Assembly (NCBI RefSeq): GCF_018130505.1
Contig: NZ_JAFCKH010000011.1
Span: 124,001 to 188,000, forward strand
Length of the DNA: 64,000 nucleotides
Reading direction: 5' to 3'
Source of the DNA: Bradyrhizobium tropiciagri
GTDB taxonomy: Bacteria; Pseudomonadota; Alphaproteobacteria; Rhizobiales; Xanthobacteraceae
In this document: positions 49,579 to 58,573 of the stretch, piece after piece
Position numbering within the stretch: position 1 is the first letter of the stretch
How the letters are laid out: each line of letters starts with the position of its first letter
Program-made: the position numbers and the translations under genes
The notes under the pieces: model-generated
What the model was told of the DNA's origin: nothing
The model's input: the letters and a program-made list of their open reading frames with translations, nothing else
Database searches by the model: none

Positions 49579-50544
49579 ATGTCCCAGCGCAATCGTTTGA
49601 TGGTCCTGCTCGCCGCCGCCGGCATGCTGTTTGCTGCGTCGGCGCAGGCGCAGGATTATCCGACCAAGCCGATCACGCTGATCGTGCCGTGGCCGGCCGG
49701 CGGCTCGACCGACATCTCGATGCGCGCGATCGCCGAAAGCGCTTCCAAGGTGCTGGGCCAGCCGATCACGATCGACAACAAGGCGGGCGGCGGCGGCACC
49801 GTCGGCCCGGCCACCATGGCCGCTGGCGCCAAGCCCGACGGCTACACCATCTCGCAGATCCCGATCACCGTGTTCCGCCTGCCCTTGATGCAGGAAGTGT
49901 CGTGGGATCCGTCGAAGGATTTCTCCTACATTATCCACCTCACCGGCTACACCTTCGGCGTCACCACCAGCGTGGAGGGGCCGTTCAAGAGCTGGCAGGA
50001 CGTGATCGACTTCGCCAAGAAGAACCCCGGCAAGGTGACCTACGCGACACCGGGCACCGGCACCTCGCTGCATATCGGCATGGAGCAGATCGCCGCGATG
50101 GCCGGCATCAAGCTCACTCAAGTCCCGTTCAAGGGCGGTGCCGAGACCAACGCCGCGGTGCTCGGACAGCACACCATGCTGCAGGCCGATTCCACCGGCT
50201 GGCGGCCGCTGGTCGACGCCGGCAAGCTGAAGCTGCTGATGGTGTGGACCGGCGCGCGCTCGCCGAACTACCCGGATGTGCCGACGCTGAAGGAGCTCGG
50301 CTATCCCATGGTCTACGACTCGCCGTTCGGCATCGCCGGCCCCAAGGGCATGGACCCCAAGATCGTCGCCAAGCTGCACGACGCCTTCAAGAAGGCGGTC
50401 GAGGATCCGGCAGTGATCGCGACGCTCGCCAAATACGACATGGTGCCGAACTACAAGAACACCGAGGACTACAAGAAGTTCGTGGTCGAGGTCACCGATT
50501 CCGAGCGTAAGGTGATCGACAGCTTGGGGCTGGCGAAGAAGTAG
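49579..50544 (+). CDS. tctC: Tripartite tricarboxylate transporter substrate-binding protein
   Basis: 321 residues. Signal peptide RLMVLLAAAGMLFAASAQAQ. Bug motifs: LIVPWPAGGSTDISMRAIAE, IDNKAGGGGTVGPATMAAGA, PDGYTISQIP, YATPGTGTSLHIGMEQIAAM and VPFKGGAETNAAVLGQ. Head of a complete tctCBA set, unlike the two orphan receptors in this window. The ribosome site AAGGGAGAGACC lies upstream. Ligand probably a di- or tricarboxylate. Confidence 0.92.
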   Translation: MSQRNRLMVLLAAAGMLFAASAQAQDYPTKPITLIVPWPAGGSTDISMRAIAESASKVLGQPITIDNKAGGGGTVGPATMAAGAKPDGYTISQIPITVFRLPLMQEVSWDPSKDFSYIIHLTGYTFGVTTSVEGPFKSWQDVIDFAKKNPGKVTYATPGTGTSLHIGMEQIAAMAGIKLTQVPFKGGAETNAAVLGQHTMLQADSTGWRPLVDAGKLKLLMVWTGARSPNYPDVPTLKELGYPMVYDSPFGIAGPKGMDPKIVAKLHDAFKKAVEDPAVIATLAKYDMVPNYKNTEDYKKFVVEVTDSERKVIDSLGLAKK

Positions 50545-50579
50545 GCCAAAGAACCATTGGAGGCACCACGAGCGCTGGC

Positions 50580-50682
50580 GTCATCCTGAGGTGCGAGCCG
50601 CGCTTGCGGCTCGCCTCGAAGGATGGACACGGGCACCGTCGCCCTTCGAGGGCTACGCTGCGCTTCGCCACCTCAGGGTGAC
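50580..50682. repeat. Palindromic intergenic repeat, family C, between tctC and tctB
   Basis: GTCATCCTGAGGTGCGAGCC...GCCACCTCAGGGTGAC, with an internal GCCTCGAAGGATG / GCCCTTCGAGG pair. It fills most of the 162-bp gap. Confidence 0.8.
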
Positions 50683-50706
50683 GGTGAACTAACAGCGAGC
50701 GCATCG

Positions 50707-51192
50707 ATGAACAACGACAGCAACGTCAAACTCCGCCTCAACAACTCCGAGCTCTGGGGCGGGCTGATCGGGCTTGCGCTCGGGCTCTTCGTGATCTGGT
50801 CGGGCCTGAAGCTGAAGCTCGGCACCATCAACGATCCCGGCTCCGGCTATGTGCTGTTCTACACTGGCATCCTGATGTGCCTGTTCGCGGCCAGCATCAT
50901 CCTCGCGGCGGTCACCGAGGGCGGGCCGAGCTTCGCCTCGCGCTGGGAGAATGCACGCTGGGGCAAGCCGGTCGTGGTCATCCTCTGCCTGACCGCATTC
51001 GCCTTCGCGCTGGAGCCGCTCGGCTTCCTGCTGTCGGCGATCCCCTTGATGCTGCTCCTGCTGCGCCTGATCGATCCGGTGCGCTGGCCGGTGGCGATCC
51101 CGATCGCCATCCTGGCGCCAGCAGGCATGTGGTGGGTGCTGAAGCATCTGCTCGGCATTCAACTGCCGCACGGCATCTTCGAGATCGGCTGA
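50707..51192 (+). CDS. tctB: Tripartite tricarboxylate transporter small membrane subunit
   Basis: 161 residues with four hydrophobic helices ([75 protein letters not shown]), the fold of TctB. The conserved [14 protein letters not shown] segment is typical. Start ATG at 50707 ([10 protein letters not shown]). Followed by tctA after 9 bp. Confidence 0.9.
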   Translation: MNNDSNVKLRLNNSELWGGLIGLALGLFVIWSGLKLKLGTINDPGSGYVLFYTGILMCLFAASIILAAVTEGGPSFASRWENARWGKPVVVILCLTAFAFALEPLGFLLSAIPLMLLLLRLIDPVRWPVAIPIAILAPAGMWWVLKHLLGIQLPHGIFEIG

Positions 51193-51201
51193 GGCGCGGT
51201 G

Positions 51202-52710
51202 ATGGATACTCTTGCCAACGTCGCCCACGGCCTCGGCGTCGCGCTGCTGCCGATCAACCTGCTCTACTGCTTCATCGGCGTCTTCATCGGCACGCTGGTC
51301 GGCGTCCTGCCGGGCATCGGCCCGATCTCGGCGATGTCGCTGCTGCTGCCGGTGACGCTGTCGGGCACGCCCGAGTCCGGCATCATCATGATGGCCGGCA
51401 TCTATTACGGCTCGATGTATGGCGGCTCGACCACCTCGATCCTGGTCAACATCCCCGGCGAGGCCGCCTCGGTCGTCACCTGCATCGATGGCCACCAGAT
51501 GGCCAAGCAGGGCCGCGCCGGCCCCGCGCTCGGCATCTCTGCATTCGGCTCGTTCATCGCCGGCACCTTCTCGCTGATCGCCCTGATGCTGGTGGCGCCC
51601 TCGCTCGCCGGCATCGCGATCGCGTTCGGGCCTGCCGAATATTTCAGCCTGATGGTGCTCGGCCTCGTGGTGCTGACCTTCCTCACCCAGGGCTCGATGG
51701 CCAAGGCGCTGCTGATGGCCTGCATCGGCGTCGTGCTCGGCCTGGTCGGGCTCGACAGCATCACCGCGCAGCCGCGGCTGACCTTCGGCCGCATCGAGCT
51801 GATCGACGGCATCGGCCTCGTGCCCGTGGTGATGGGCCTGTTCGGCGTCGCCGAGGTGCTGCTCAATACCGAGCAGGCGATCAAGCGCGACATCATCAAC
51901 GCCAAGATCACCCAGCTGCTGCCCAACAAGGAGGACTGGAAGGCCAGCGCCGGACCGGTGGCGCGCGGCACGATTCTCGGCTTCTTCCTCGGCATCCTGC
52001 CCGGCGGCGGCGCCGTGGTGGCGTCGTTCGCCTCCTATGCGCTGGAGAAGCGGCTGTCGAAGCATCCGGAGCGCTTCGGCCACGGCGCGATCGAGGGCGT
52101 CGCGGGACCTGAATCGGCCAACAATTCCGCAGCCGGCGGCGCCTTCATTCCGCTGATGACGCTCGGCATCCCGCCGAACGTGGTGATGGCGCTGCTGCTC
52201 GGCGCCTTCGTGATCCACGGCCTGCAGCCGGGACCGCTCATGATCTCGCAGAACCCCACGCTGTTCTGGGGCATCGTCGCCAGCATGTATATCGGCAATC
52301 TGATGCTGCTGGTGCTCAATCTGCCGATGATCGGCATGTGGGTGCAGCTGCTGCGGCTGCCCTACAACGTCCTGTTCCCGCTGATCATCCTGTTCACCAT
52401 CATCGGCGTCTACTGCTCCAGCAACAACGTGTTCGACGTCTACGTCATGATCGCGTTCGGCGTGATCGGCTATTTCATGCGCAAGCTCGGCTACGAGCCG
52501 GCGCCGCTGGTGCTCGCCTTCGTGCTGGGGCCGATGCTGGAGAACAATCTGCGCAAGTCGCTGATCCTGTCGCAGGGCGATCTCATGACCTTCGTGCAGC
52601 GGCCGATCTCGGCCGTCTGCCTCGCCTTCGCCGCCGTGCTGCTGATCGGCCCGCTGCTGCCGTCATTGCGCAAGAAGCGTGAGCTGGTCGCGCTGGATGA
52701 GGGGGCTTAG
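51202..52710 (+). CDS. tctA: Tripartite tricarboxylate transporter large membrane subunit
   Basis: 502 residues, about 12 helices. Diagnostic motifs: [80 protein letters not shown] and [20 protein letters not shown]. Start ATG at 51202; a GTG directly before it (51199) is equally possible. Completes tctCBA. Confidence 0.95.
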   Translation: MDTLANVAHGLGVALLPINLLYCFIGVFIGTLVGVLPGIGPISAMSLLLPVTLSGTPESGIIMMAGIYYGSMYGGSTTSILVNIPGEAASVVTCIDGHQMAKQGRAGPALGISAFGSFIAGTFSLIALMLVAPSLAGIAIAFGPAEYFSLMVLGLVVLTFLTQGSMAKALLMACIGVVLGLVGLDSITAQPRLTFGRIELIDGIGLVPVVMGLFGVAEVLLNTEQAIKRDIINAKITQLLPNKEDWKASAGPVARGTILGFFLGILPGGGAVVASFASYALEKRLSKHPERFGHGAIEGVAGPESANNSAAGGAFIPLMTLGIPPNVVMALLLGAFVIHGLQPGPLMISQNPTLFWGIVASMYIGNLMLLVLNLPMIGMWVQLLRLPYNVLFPLIILFTIIGVYCSSNNVFDVYVMIAFGVIGYFMRKLGYEPAPLVLAFVLGPMLENNLRKSLILSQGDLMTFVQRPISAVCLAFAAVLLIGPLLPSLRKKRELVALDEGA

Positions 52711-52755
52711 GACGCAGTTGGATAGGTAAGGCTGCCCCCGCGTCGACGGTGTGCT

Positions 52756-52900
52756 CCCTCTCCCCGTTCTTCACGGGGAGAGGGTTGGGGTCAGGGGCTC
52801 TCTCCGCGCAAAGACTGACCATCGGGCTCGCGGAGGCTCCCCCTCACCCGGATCGCATCTGCGATGCGATCCGACCTCTCCCCGCAGGCGGGGCGAGGTG
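52756..52900. repeat. Palindromic intergenic repeat, family D
   Basis: CCCTCTCCCCGTTCTTCACG...CCTCTCCCCGCAGGCGGGGC then GAGGTG; includes the GATCGCATCTGCGATGCGATC stem region. Between the convergent tctA and IclR genes. Confidence 0.8.
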
Positions 52901-52907
52901 AAACGAG

Positions 52908-53753
52908 CTACCCCGCCTTCATACTCCGCCCGTTCTTCGGCGCCTGCGCCATTGCGCGGGCGAGCACCTGGGCTTCCTTCTTCAGCATATCGGCAAGCTC
53001 GCCTTCGCGGCGGCGGATGCGGTCACTGGCGGCACCGATCGAGAGTGCGGCGACCACCTCGCCGGTCTCGTCGCGGACCGGGACGCCGACGCCACCCATG
53101 CCGGGAAATGCCGCGTCGATCAGCACGGTGTGGCCGGCCTTGCGCGCGACGGCGATCTTCTCGCGCAGGAATTTCGGCGTGATGCGCGGCGACTTGGCGA
53201 GGCGCGGCACGATCACCTCGATCACGGCCTCGATCTCGGCGTCCGGCAGCCATACCAAGAGCGCCAGCGCGCCGGCACCGACGCCGAGCGGACGGCGGCT
53301 GCCGATCTGCAGATAGTTCGGCTGCAGCGGATTGCTGCCGACCGAGCGCGCCAGATACAGCGCCTCGACGCCGGAGCGCACCGACAGCAGCGCGGTGTCG
53401 GCCGAGCGCTCGGACAGCCGGAGCAGGCTCGGCTGCGCCAGCTCGGCGATATCGACCGAGCGGCGCGCGCCGACCGCCATCACCCGCGCCTCCTGGCCGA
53501 GCTCATAGGTCTTGGCGCCCGAGACCCGGCTGACGAACCCCTCCTCGATCAGCGAATTGAGGATGCGCAGCGTGGTCGCCTTGTTGAGCGAGGTGGCATC
53601 GGCGATGTCGGTGAGACGCAGCGGCGAGCGCTGCGCCAGCACGCGCAGCACCGCACAGACCTTCTGGATCGCGTTGAACTTGTCGCCCTGGCCCCCCTCC
53701 GACGGCGCCCGCTTCCGGGCCGCCCGTGCGGTCGCAGTCGTGGACGCGTTCAT
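52908..53753 (-). CDS. IclR-family transcriptional regulator
   Basis: 281 residues. Winged HTH at about 30-90 (AIQKVCAVLRVLAQRSPLRL, TDIADATSLNKATTLRILNS), then the effector domain (LQIGSRRPLGVGAGALALLV, HTVLIDAAFPGMGGVGVPVR, DETGEVVAALSIGAASDRIR). Start MNASTTATARAARKR at 53753; a further 12 codons upstream are open. Convergent with tctA and followed on the same strand side by nothing close; the MHS permease lies 197 bp upstream. It may control tctCBA or the permease/peptidase genes. Confidence 0.9.
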   Translation of the reverse strand: MNASTTATARAARKRAPSEGGQGDKFNAIQKVCAVLRVLAQRSPLRLTDIADATSLNKATTLRILNSLIEEGFVSRVSGAKTYELGQEARVMAVGARRSVDIAELAQPSLLRLSERSADTALLSVRSGVEALYLARSVGSNPLQPNYLQIGSRRPLGVGAGALALLVWLPDAEIEAVIEVIVPRLAKSPRITPKFLREKIAVARKAGHTVLIDAAFPGMGGVGVPVRDETGEVVAALSIGAASDRIRRREGELADMLKKEAQVLARAMAQAPKNGRSMKAG

Positions 53754-53949
53754 GCCTGCCCTCAATCGCAACTCTTGATCAGCCAACATCCTAGAGCGGA
53801 TGATGGCGGCACGACATCGTATACTTTCGTCAGATGAAACTTTGATTTCAACTATCTGCGCTGCTCTGCAGCAATGCGATGCAGCACTTTTCGTGGCACG
53901 AAATCCGCTTTTTCACCTCTCCCCTCAAGAGCGGGGCGAGGGCGAACAG

Positions 53950-55233
53950 CTACGCCAACCGCAGCCTACGGATCGTCAACAGCGTGCCGAGGCTGAGGAT
54001 GCACACCGCGGTGAGGTAATAAGGAGGCGCAAGTTCGCCGATCATGGCAAAGCCACCCATCCAGGTCATGATCGCCGGGCCCATGCCGCCGAACAAGGTG
54101 ACGCCGATATTGTAGCTGAGGCCGAGCCCGGTGGCGCGCGTCGCCGGCGGGAACAGTTCCGACATCAGCGCGGCGAGCGGGCCGTAATAGAGCGATTTGA
54201 GCACGCCGAGCCAGAGCACGCCGAGCAGGATGGTCGTCGGCGTCGGTTTGCCGGTCAGCATCAGGAAGGCCGGGAAGATTGACACCAGCAGCAGCAGTGC
54301 GAACAGCAGCATGTGCGTGGTGCGCCCGATCCGGTCGGACACCAGGCCTGCGATCGGCGCGAGGATCGCGACCGCGGTCTGCGCGACCAGCGAGGCGACG
54401 AAGCCGACCGACGGCGCGAGGTTCAGCGTCTTCACCACATAGGTCGGCATGTAGACGATCAGGTAGTTGACCGCGGTCGACACCGCGAGCGCGCCGATCG
54501 CGAGGATGGTGGCGAGCTTCTGCCGCGCGAACACTTCCCTGACGGGCGACTCCTGCTTGCCCGCCGCCGGCGGCGTCGCATCGTCGACATGGTTGCGGAT
54601 GTAGATGCCGACCGGGCCGATCAGGACGCCGAACAGGAACGGCAGCCGCCAGCCCCAGGACTGCAGATCGTCCGGGCTCATCAGCGTGGTCAGCAGCGCG
54701 CCGAAGCCGGCGCCGAGCAGGCCGCTGACGCCCTGGCTCGCGAACTGCCAACTCGCGACGAAGCCGCGCCGCTCCGGCATGTGCTCGACCAGGAACGCGG
54801 TCGACGAGCCGAACTCGCCGCCGGCCGAGAAGCCCTGCACCAGCCGCGCCAGGATCACCGCGACCGGCGCGAGGATGCCGATGCTCTGATAGGTCGGCAT
54901 CACCGCCAGCACCATCGTGCCGATTGTCATCAGCACGATCGACAGCATCAGCGACGCCTTGCGGCCATGACGGTCGGCATAGGCGCCCAGCACCACGCCG
55001 CCGAGCGGGCGGATCATGAACGACAGGCCGAAGGTGCCGAATGTCAAAAGCAGCGAGGTGGTCGGATCATTCGCCGGGAAGAACGCCTTGGAGAGGTAGA
55101 CCGCGAAATAGGCGTAGACCGAGATGTCATACCATTCGAGCGCATTGCCGATCGAGGTCGCAACGATCAGGCGGGTGATGTTTTTCCTGGTGGCAGTTTC
55201 GGCCTGCGTATTAACGGGCGTCGATAGTGTCAT
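53950..55233 (-). CDS. MFS transporter, metabolite:H+ symporter type
   Basis: 427 residues, 12 helices. MHS-family features: TSIGNALEWYDISVYAYFAV, SLLLTFGTFGLSFMIRPLGG, LGAYADRHGRKASLMLSIVL, ARLVQGFSAGGEFGSSTAFL. The family (KgtP, ProP, ShiA) imports 2-oxoglutarate, shikimate, citrate or betaines. Start ATG at 55233 (MTLSTPVNTQAE) preceded by AAGGAAATG. The frame continues to 55404 across a repeat, so that extension is rejected. Upstream of it is the M20 peptidase gene, same strand. Confidence 0.9.
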   Translation of the reverse strand: MTLSTPVNTQAETATRKNITRLIVATSIGNALEWYDISVYAYFAVYLSKAFFPANDPTTSLLLTFGTFGLSFMIRPLGGVVLGAYADRHGRKASLMLSIVLMTIGTMVLAVMPTYQSIGILAPVAVILARLVQGFSAGGEFGSSTAFLVEHMPERRGFVASWQFASQGVSGLLGAGFGALLTTLMSPDDLQSWGWRLPFLFGVLIGPVGIYIRNHVDDATPPAAGKQESPVREVFARQKLATILAIGALAVSTAVNYLIVYMPTYVVKTLNLAPSVGFVASLVAQTAVAILAPIAGLVSDRIGRTTHMLLFALLLLVSIFPAFLMLTGKPTPTTILLGVLWLGVLKSLYYGPLAALMSELFPPATRATGLGLSYNIGVTLFGGMGPAIMTWMGGFAMIGELAPPYYLTAVCILSLGTLLTIRRLRLA

Positions 55234-55260
55234 CTCATTTCCTTGGCCATCTCTCTTCAG

Positions 55261-55418
55261 CTCTCCCGCCTGCGGGGAGAGGTCGTATTGCATCGTCAGA
55301 TGCAATCCGGGTGAGGGGGTACAGGTTTCACCTATAGCTCGCTCGTGGAGAGAGCCCCTCACCCCACCCTCTAAGAGCGAGCTACGCTCGTCTCGACCCC
55401 GCAAGAGCGGGGCGAGGG
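55261..55418. repeat. Palindromic intergenic repeat, family D (long, nested)
   Basis: CTCTCCCGCCTGCGGGGAGA...GACCCCGCAAGAGCGGGGCG then AGGG; has an inserted extra dyad TAAGAGCGAGCTACGCTCGTC. A related fragment (CTCTCCCCTCAAGAGCGGGG) is at 53917-53936. Between the permease and the peptidase genes. Confidence 0.75.
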
Positions 55419-55453
55419 AGCCTACGGGGCTTTGCTTGGCGTAACGGCCTGGG

Positions 55454-56836
55454 TCACTTCCGCGGCGCCTCGCCGAGATCCCAGAACAGGCCGGCCATGA
55501 TGGTCAGCGCCTCCTCGGTCACCGGCAGCAGGATGTGCTCGTCGGGGGCGTGCTGCGAGCAGCCGGGATAGGAATGCGGCACCCAGATCGTCGGCAGGCC
55601 GAGGCCTTCGGAGAACACGTCGTTGGGCAGCGAGCCGCCGAAGTTCGGCAACACCGCGGGAGCCTTGCCGGTGGTGGTGCGGATCGAGTTGGCCGCCCAG
55701 TCGATCCACGGGCTGTCCATGTCGGTGCGCGAGGCGCCGAAGCGCTGCGCGCCTGACACTTCCACCATCGGAAATCCGTTGCCGTGCAGATGATCGCGCA
55801 CCGCGTCGATGACTTCGAGATAGCGCGTGCCGACCACGAAGCGGAGCTGCAACACGGCGTTCGCCTTGCCGGGGATCGCGTTCGCCGGCTTGTCGATATT
55901 GCCCGTCGACATCGCCAGCACTTCGAGCGTGTTCCAGGCGTAGAGCCGCTCGGCGGCGGTGAGGCCCTCCTCGCCCCAATCCTCCGCGAGCTGCGGTTCA
56001 TCCGCGGACGGTTCGATCTTGACGTCGGCGAGCGCAGCGCGGACGCGATTGGAGATCGGCGGCGGCTTGAGGATCTCGAGCTTCATGCGGCCCTTGCCGT
56101 CGACGAGGCTCGCGATCGCATTGCAGAGGATCGTCGCGGGATTGGCGAGCACGCCGCCCCAATTGCCGGAATGGTTGCCGCCGTCGCGCAGATTGACGTC
56201 GAGATGGAGGCGGTTGCCGCCGCGGCAACCGAGGAAGATGGTCGGCCGCTCGGCCGAGAGCCGCGGCCCGTCGGACGCAATGAACAGATCGGCCTTCAGC
56301 TCCTCGCGATGCGCCTCGCAGACCTCGCGCAGATCGGGCGAACCGATCTCCTCGCCGGTCTCTATGATGAATTTGGCGTTAAAGCCGAGCTTGCCGCCGC
56401 GCGCCTGCTTCACCGCGCGCAGCGCCGCCATGTTGATCGAGTGCTGGCCCTTGTTGTCGGCGGTGCCGCGGCCGTAGACGCGCTCGCCCTTGACCGTGGT
56501 CTGCCACGGATTGAGCCCGTCGCGCCATTCGCCGACCATGCCGTCGACGACGTCGCCATGGCCGTAGGTCAGGACCGTCGGCCGCGCGGCGTCTTCCTGG
56601 TAGTCGGCGATCAGATACGGCCCGCGGCCGGTCGGCGATTCGATCAGACGGGTCTTGAAACCGAGCTCGGCAAAGGCCGGCTGCAGATTCTCGGTCAGAT
56701 AGGCACGCAGCGCGTCGGCCTTGTCGGCGTTCAGGCTCTCGGTCTGGTAGCCGACCCTGCGGTTAAGCTCCTGCAGGAACTGCCCCGATTGAAAATGCTC
56801 TCGCACGTTTGCGATCGCGTCGGCCCGTGTCGCCAT
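55454..56836 (-). CDS. M20-family metallopeptidase/amidohydrolase
   Basis: 460 residues. Metal site motifs: TYGHGDVVDGMVGEWRDG, VYGRGTADNKGQHSINMAAL, IETGEEIGSPDLREV, SDGPRLSAERPTIFLGCRGG. The dimerisation domain spans about 190-330. M20 enzymes remove amino acids from peptides or cleave acyl/carbamoyl groups with zinc or cobalt. Start ATG has AAAGGGAC upstream. Same strand as the MHS permease, separated by a repeat; possibly a peptide or acylated-amino-acid utilisation unit. Divergent from the LLM gene. Confidence 0.9.
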   Translation of the reverse strand: MATRADAIANVREHFQSGQFLQELNRRVGYQTESLNADKADALRAYLTENLQPAFAELGFKTRLIESPTGRGPYLIADYQEDAARPTVLTYGHGDVVDGMVGEWRDGLNPWQTTVKGERVYGRGTADNKGQHSINMAALRAVKQARGGKLGFNAKFIIETGEEIGSPDLREVCEAHREELKADLFIASDGPRLSAERPTIFLGCRGGNRLHLDVNLRDGGNHSGNWGGVLANPATILCNAIASLVDGKGRMKLEILKPPPISNRVRAALADVKIEPSADEPQLAEDWGEEGLTAAERLYAWNTLEVLAMSTGNIDKPANAIPGKANAVLQLRFVVGTRYLEVIDAVRDHLHGNGFPMVEVSGAQRFGASRTDMDSPWIDWAANSIRTTTGKAPAVLPNFGGSLPNDVFSEGLGLPTIWVPHSYPGCSQHAPDEHILLPVTEEALTIMAGLFWDLGEAPRK

Positions 56837-57012
56837 GACTGTCCCTTTGAAGTAACGCCTGAGGCGCGCAACCTATCGGGATCGGGTCGCGGCCGGAAGG
56901 GCGCAAAACGCGAATGGCCCTTGCCAAAACGTGGGAAGTCGCAACAAGTTGATATGGGGACGCCCGGCACGCGACCGGGCATCAATTCGAAGCGGCGCTC
57001 GGGGTTTCGACA

Positions 57013-58398
57013 ATGACAAAACAGATCCGGCTCAACGCCTTTGCCATGAACTGCGTGGCGCATCAGTCACCGGGGCTGTGGACCCATCCGCGCGACCGCA
57101 CCAAGGACTACAATACGCTTGGCTATTGGACGGACCTCGCGAAGACATTGGAACGCGGCCGGTTCGACGGCCTGTTCCTTGCGGACGTGCTCGGCGTCTA
57201 CGACGTCTACGCCGGCAATCCGGATGCCGCATTGCGCAACGCGGCGCAGACGCCGGCCAACGAGCCGTTGATGCTGATTCCGGCGATGGCCGCAGTGACG
57301 CAAAATCTCGGCTTCGGCGTCACCAGCAACCTTTCGTTCGAGCCGCCCTACCCGTTCGCGCGGCGGATGTCGACGCTCGATCATCTGACCGGCGGGCGTA
57401 TCGGCTGGAACGTGGTGACCGGCTATCTCGATTCGGCCGCGCGCGGCGCCGGCAAGGACAAGCAGACCGCGCATGATGACCGCTACGAGCTCGCCGACGA
57501 ATATATGGAGCTGGTCTACAAGCTCTGGGAAGGCAGCTGGGAGGATGACGCCGCGATCCGCGACGTCGCGCGCGGCATCTTCACCGATCCGAGCAAGGTG
57601 CATCCGGTGCGCCACGAGGGGACCAACTACCGGCTCAACGCGATCCATCTCTCCGAACCCTCACCGCAGCGCACGCCGGTGCTCTACCAGGCCGGCACCT
57701 CGCCGCGCGGGCGGCAGTTTGCCGCCGAACACGCCGAATGCGTGTTCATGTCGGGACCGTCGGCGAAGGTGATCGGCCCGCGCGTCTCGGCGATCCGCGA
57801 GCTCGCCGCGCAGAAGGGCCGCAACCCGGCCGAGATCCTGATGTTCTCGATGATGTGCATCGTCGTGGCGCCGACCGAGGCGGAGGCGAAGGCGAAATAC
57901 GCCGAGTATCGCAGCCACGTCAGCCATGAGGGCGCGCTGGCGCTGATGTCGGGCTGGACCGGCGTCGATTTCTCGACCTACGAGCTCGACCAGGAGGTGC
58001 GCCATGTGCAGAACGAAGCCGGTCGTTCCGCGATGGACAACGTCACCCGCGCCGACCCCGACCGGGTCTGGACCGTGCGCGAGGTCGCCGAGCATGTCGG
58101 CATCGGCGGCGCCGGCCCGGTCGTGGTCGGTTCACCCGAGCAGGTCGCCGACAAGATCGAGCAATGGTTCGAGGACACCGATGTCGACGGCCTCAACGTT
58201 GCGTTCGCGATCTCGCCCGGCGATTTCGAGGACATCGCCGACATGCTGGTGCCGGAACTGACCAAACGCGGCCGCTACAAGAGCGAGTATGCCAAGGGGA
58301 CGCTGCGGGAGAAGCTGTTCGGCAGCGGGCGTGCGAGGCTCGACGGGACCCATCCGGGGAGCAGGTATCGCATCAAGCCGCGCACTGCGGCGGAGTAG
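57013..58398 (+). CDS. LLM-class flavin-dependent monooxygenase (NtaA/SnaA/DszA type)
   Basis: 461 residues, paralogue in family of the enzyme at 26645-28012 but only distantly similar. Features: LAKTLERGRFDGLFLADVLG, VYDVYAGNPDAALRNAAQTP, NLGFGVTSNLSFEPPYPFAR, RMSTLDHLTGGRIGWNVVTG and TPVLYQAGTSPRGRQFAAEH. Uses FMNH2 from a separate reductase. It closely fits the nitrilotriacetate/dimethylsulfide monooxygenase group. Monocistronic; followed by a hairpin at 58407-58434. Confidence 0.92.
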   Translation: MTKQIRLNAFAMNCVAHQSPGLWTHPRDRTKDYNTLGYWTDLAKTLERGRFDGLFLADVLGVYDVYAGNPDAALRNAAQTPANEPLMLIPAMAAVTQNLGFGVTSNLSFEPPYPFARRMSTLDHLTGGRIGWNVVTGYLDSAARGAGKDKQTAHDDRYELADEYMELVYKLWEGSWEDDAAIRDVARGIFTDPSKVHPVRHEGTNYRLNAIHLSEPSPQRTPVLYQAGTSPRGRQFAAEHAECVFMSGPSAKVIGPRVSAIRELAAQKGRNPAEILMFSMMCIVVAPTEAEAKAKYAEYRSHVSHEGALALMSGWTGVDFSTYELDQEVRHVQNEAGRSAMDNVTRADPDRVWTVREVAEHVGIGGAGPVVVGSPEQVADKIEQWFEDTDVDGLNVAFAISPGDFEDIADMLVPELTKRGRYKSEYAKGTLREKLFGSGRARLDGTHPGSRYRIKPRTAAE

Positions 58399-58406
58399 CT
58401 GCGTTG

Positions 58407-58434
58407 GGGTGGGCACGCTCCGCTTTGCCCACCC
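58407..58434 (+). terminator. Hairpin after the LLM monooxygenase gene
   Basis: GGGTGGGC (58407-58414) and GCCCACCC (58427-58434) form an 8-bp stem with a 12-nt loop, 9 bp after the stop, followed by TATGCA. No U-tract; the unit resembles other bradyrhizobial GGGTGGGCA repeats. Confidence 0.45.
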
Positions 58435-58452
58435 TATGCAAACTCGTCGTCC

Positions 58453-58557
58453 GTCATCCTGAGGTGCGAGCGGAGCGAGCCTCGAAGGGTGCACGGCCCC
58501 CGCTGGTGGCCGTCGACCCTTTGAGGGCCGCTGAAGCAGCGGCCACCTCAGGGTGAC
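58453..58557. repeat. Palindromic intergenic repeat, family C
   Basis: GTCATCCTGAGGTGCGAGCG...GCGGCCACCTCAGGGTGAC. Third copy of the family at 38460 and 50580. Between convergent genes. Confidence 0.8.
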
Positions 58558-58573
58558 GGTGTAACAGCGAAGC

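Noticed and set aside
50689-52218. 509-codon open frame on the minus strand
   Set aside because: Shadow of tctB and tctA; extreme Asp/His/Gln/Arg composition.
55234-55404. N-terminal extension of the MHS permease frame
   Set aside because: Runs through a palindromic repeat; the ATG at 55233 has an AAGGA ribosome site and starts the normal first helix.
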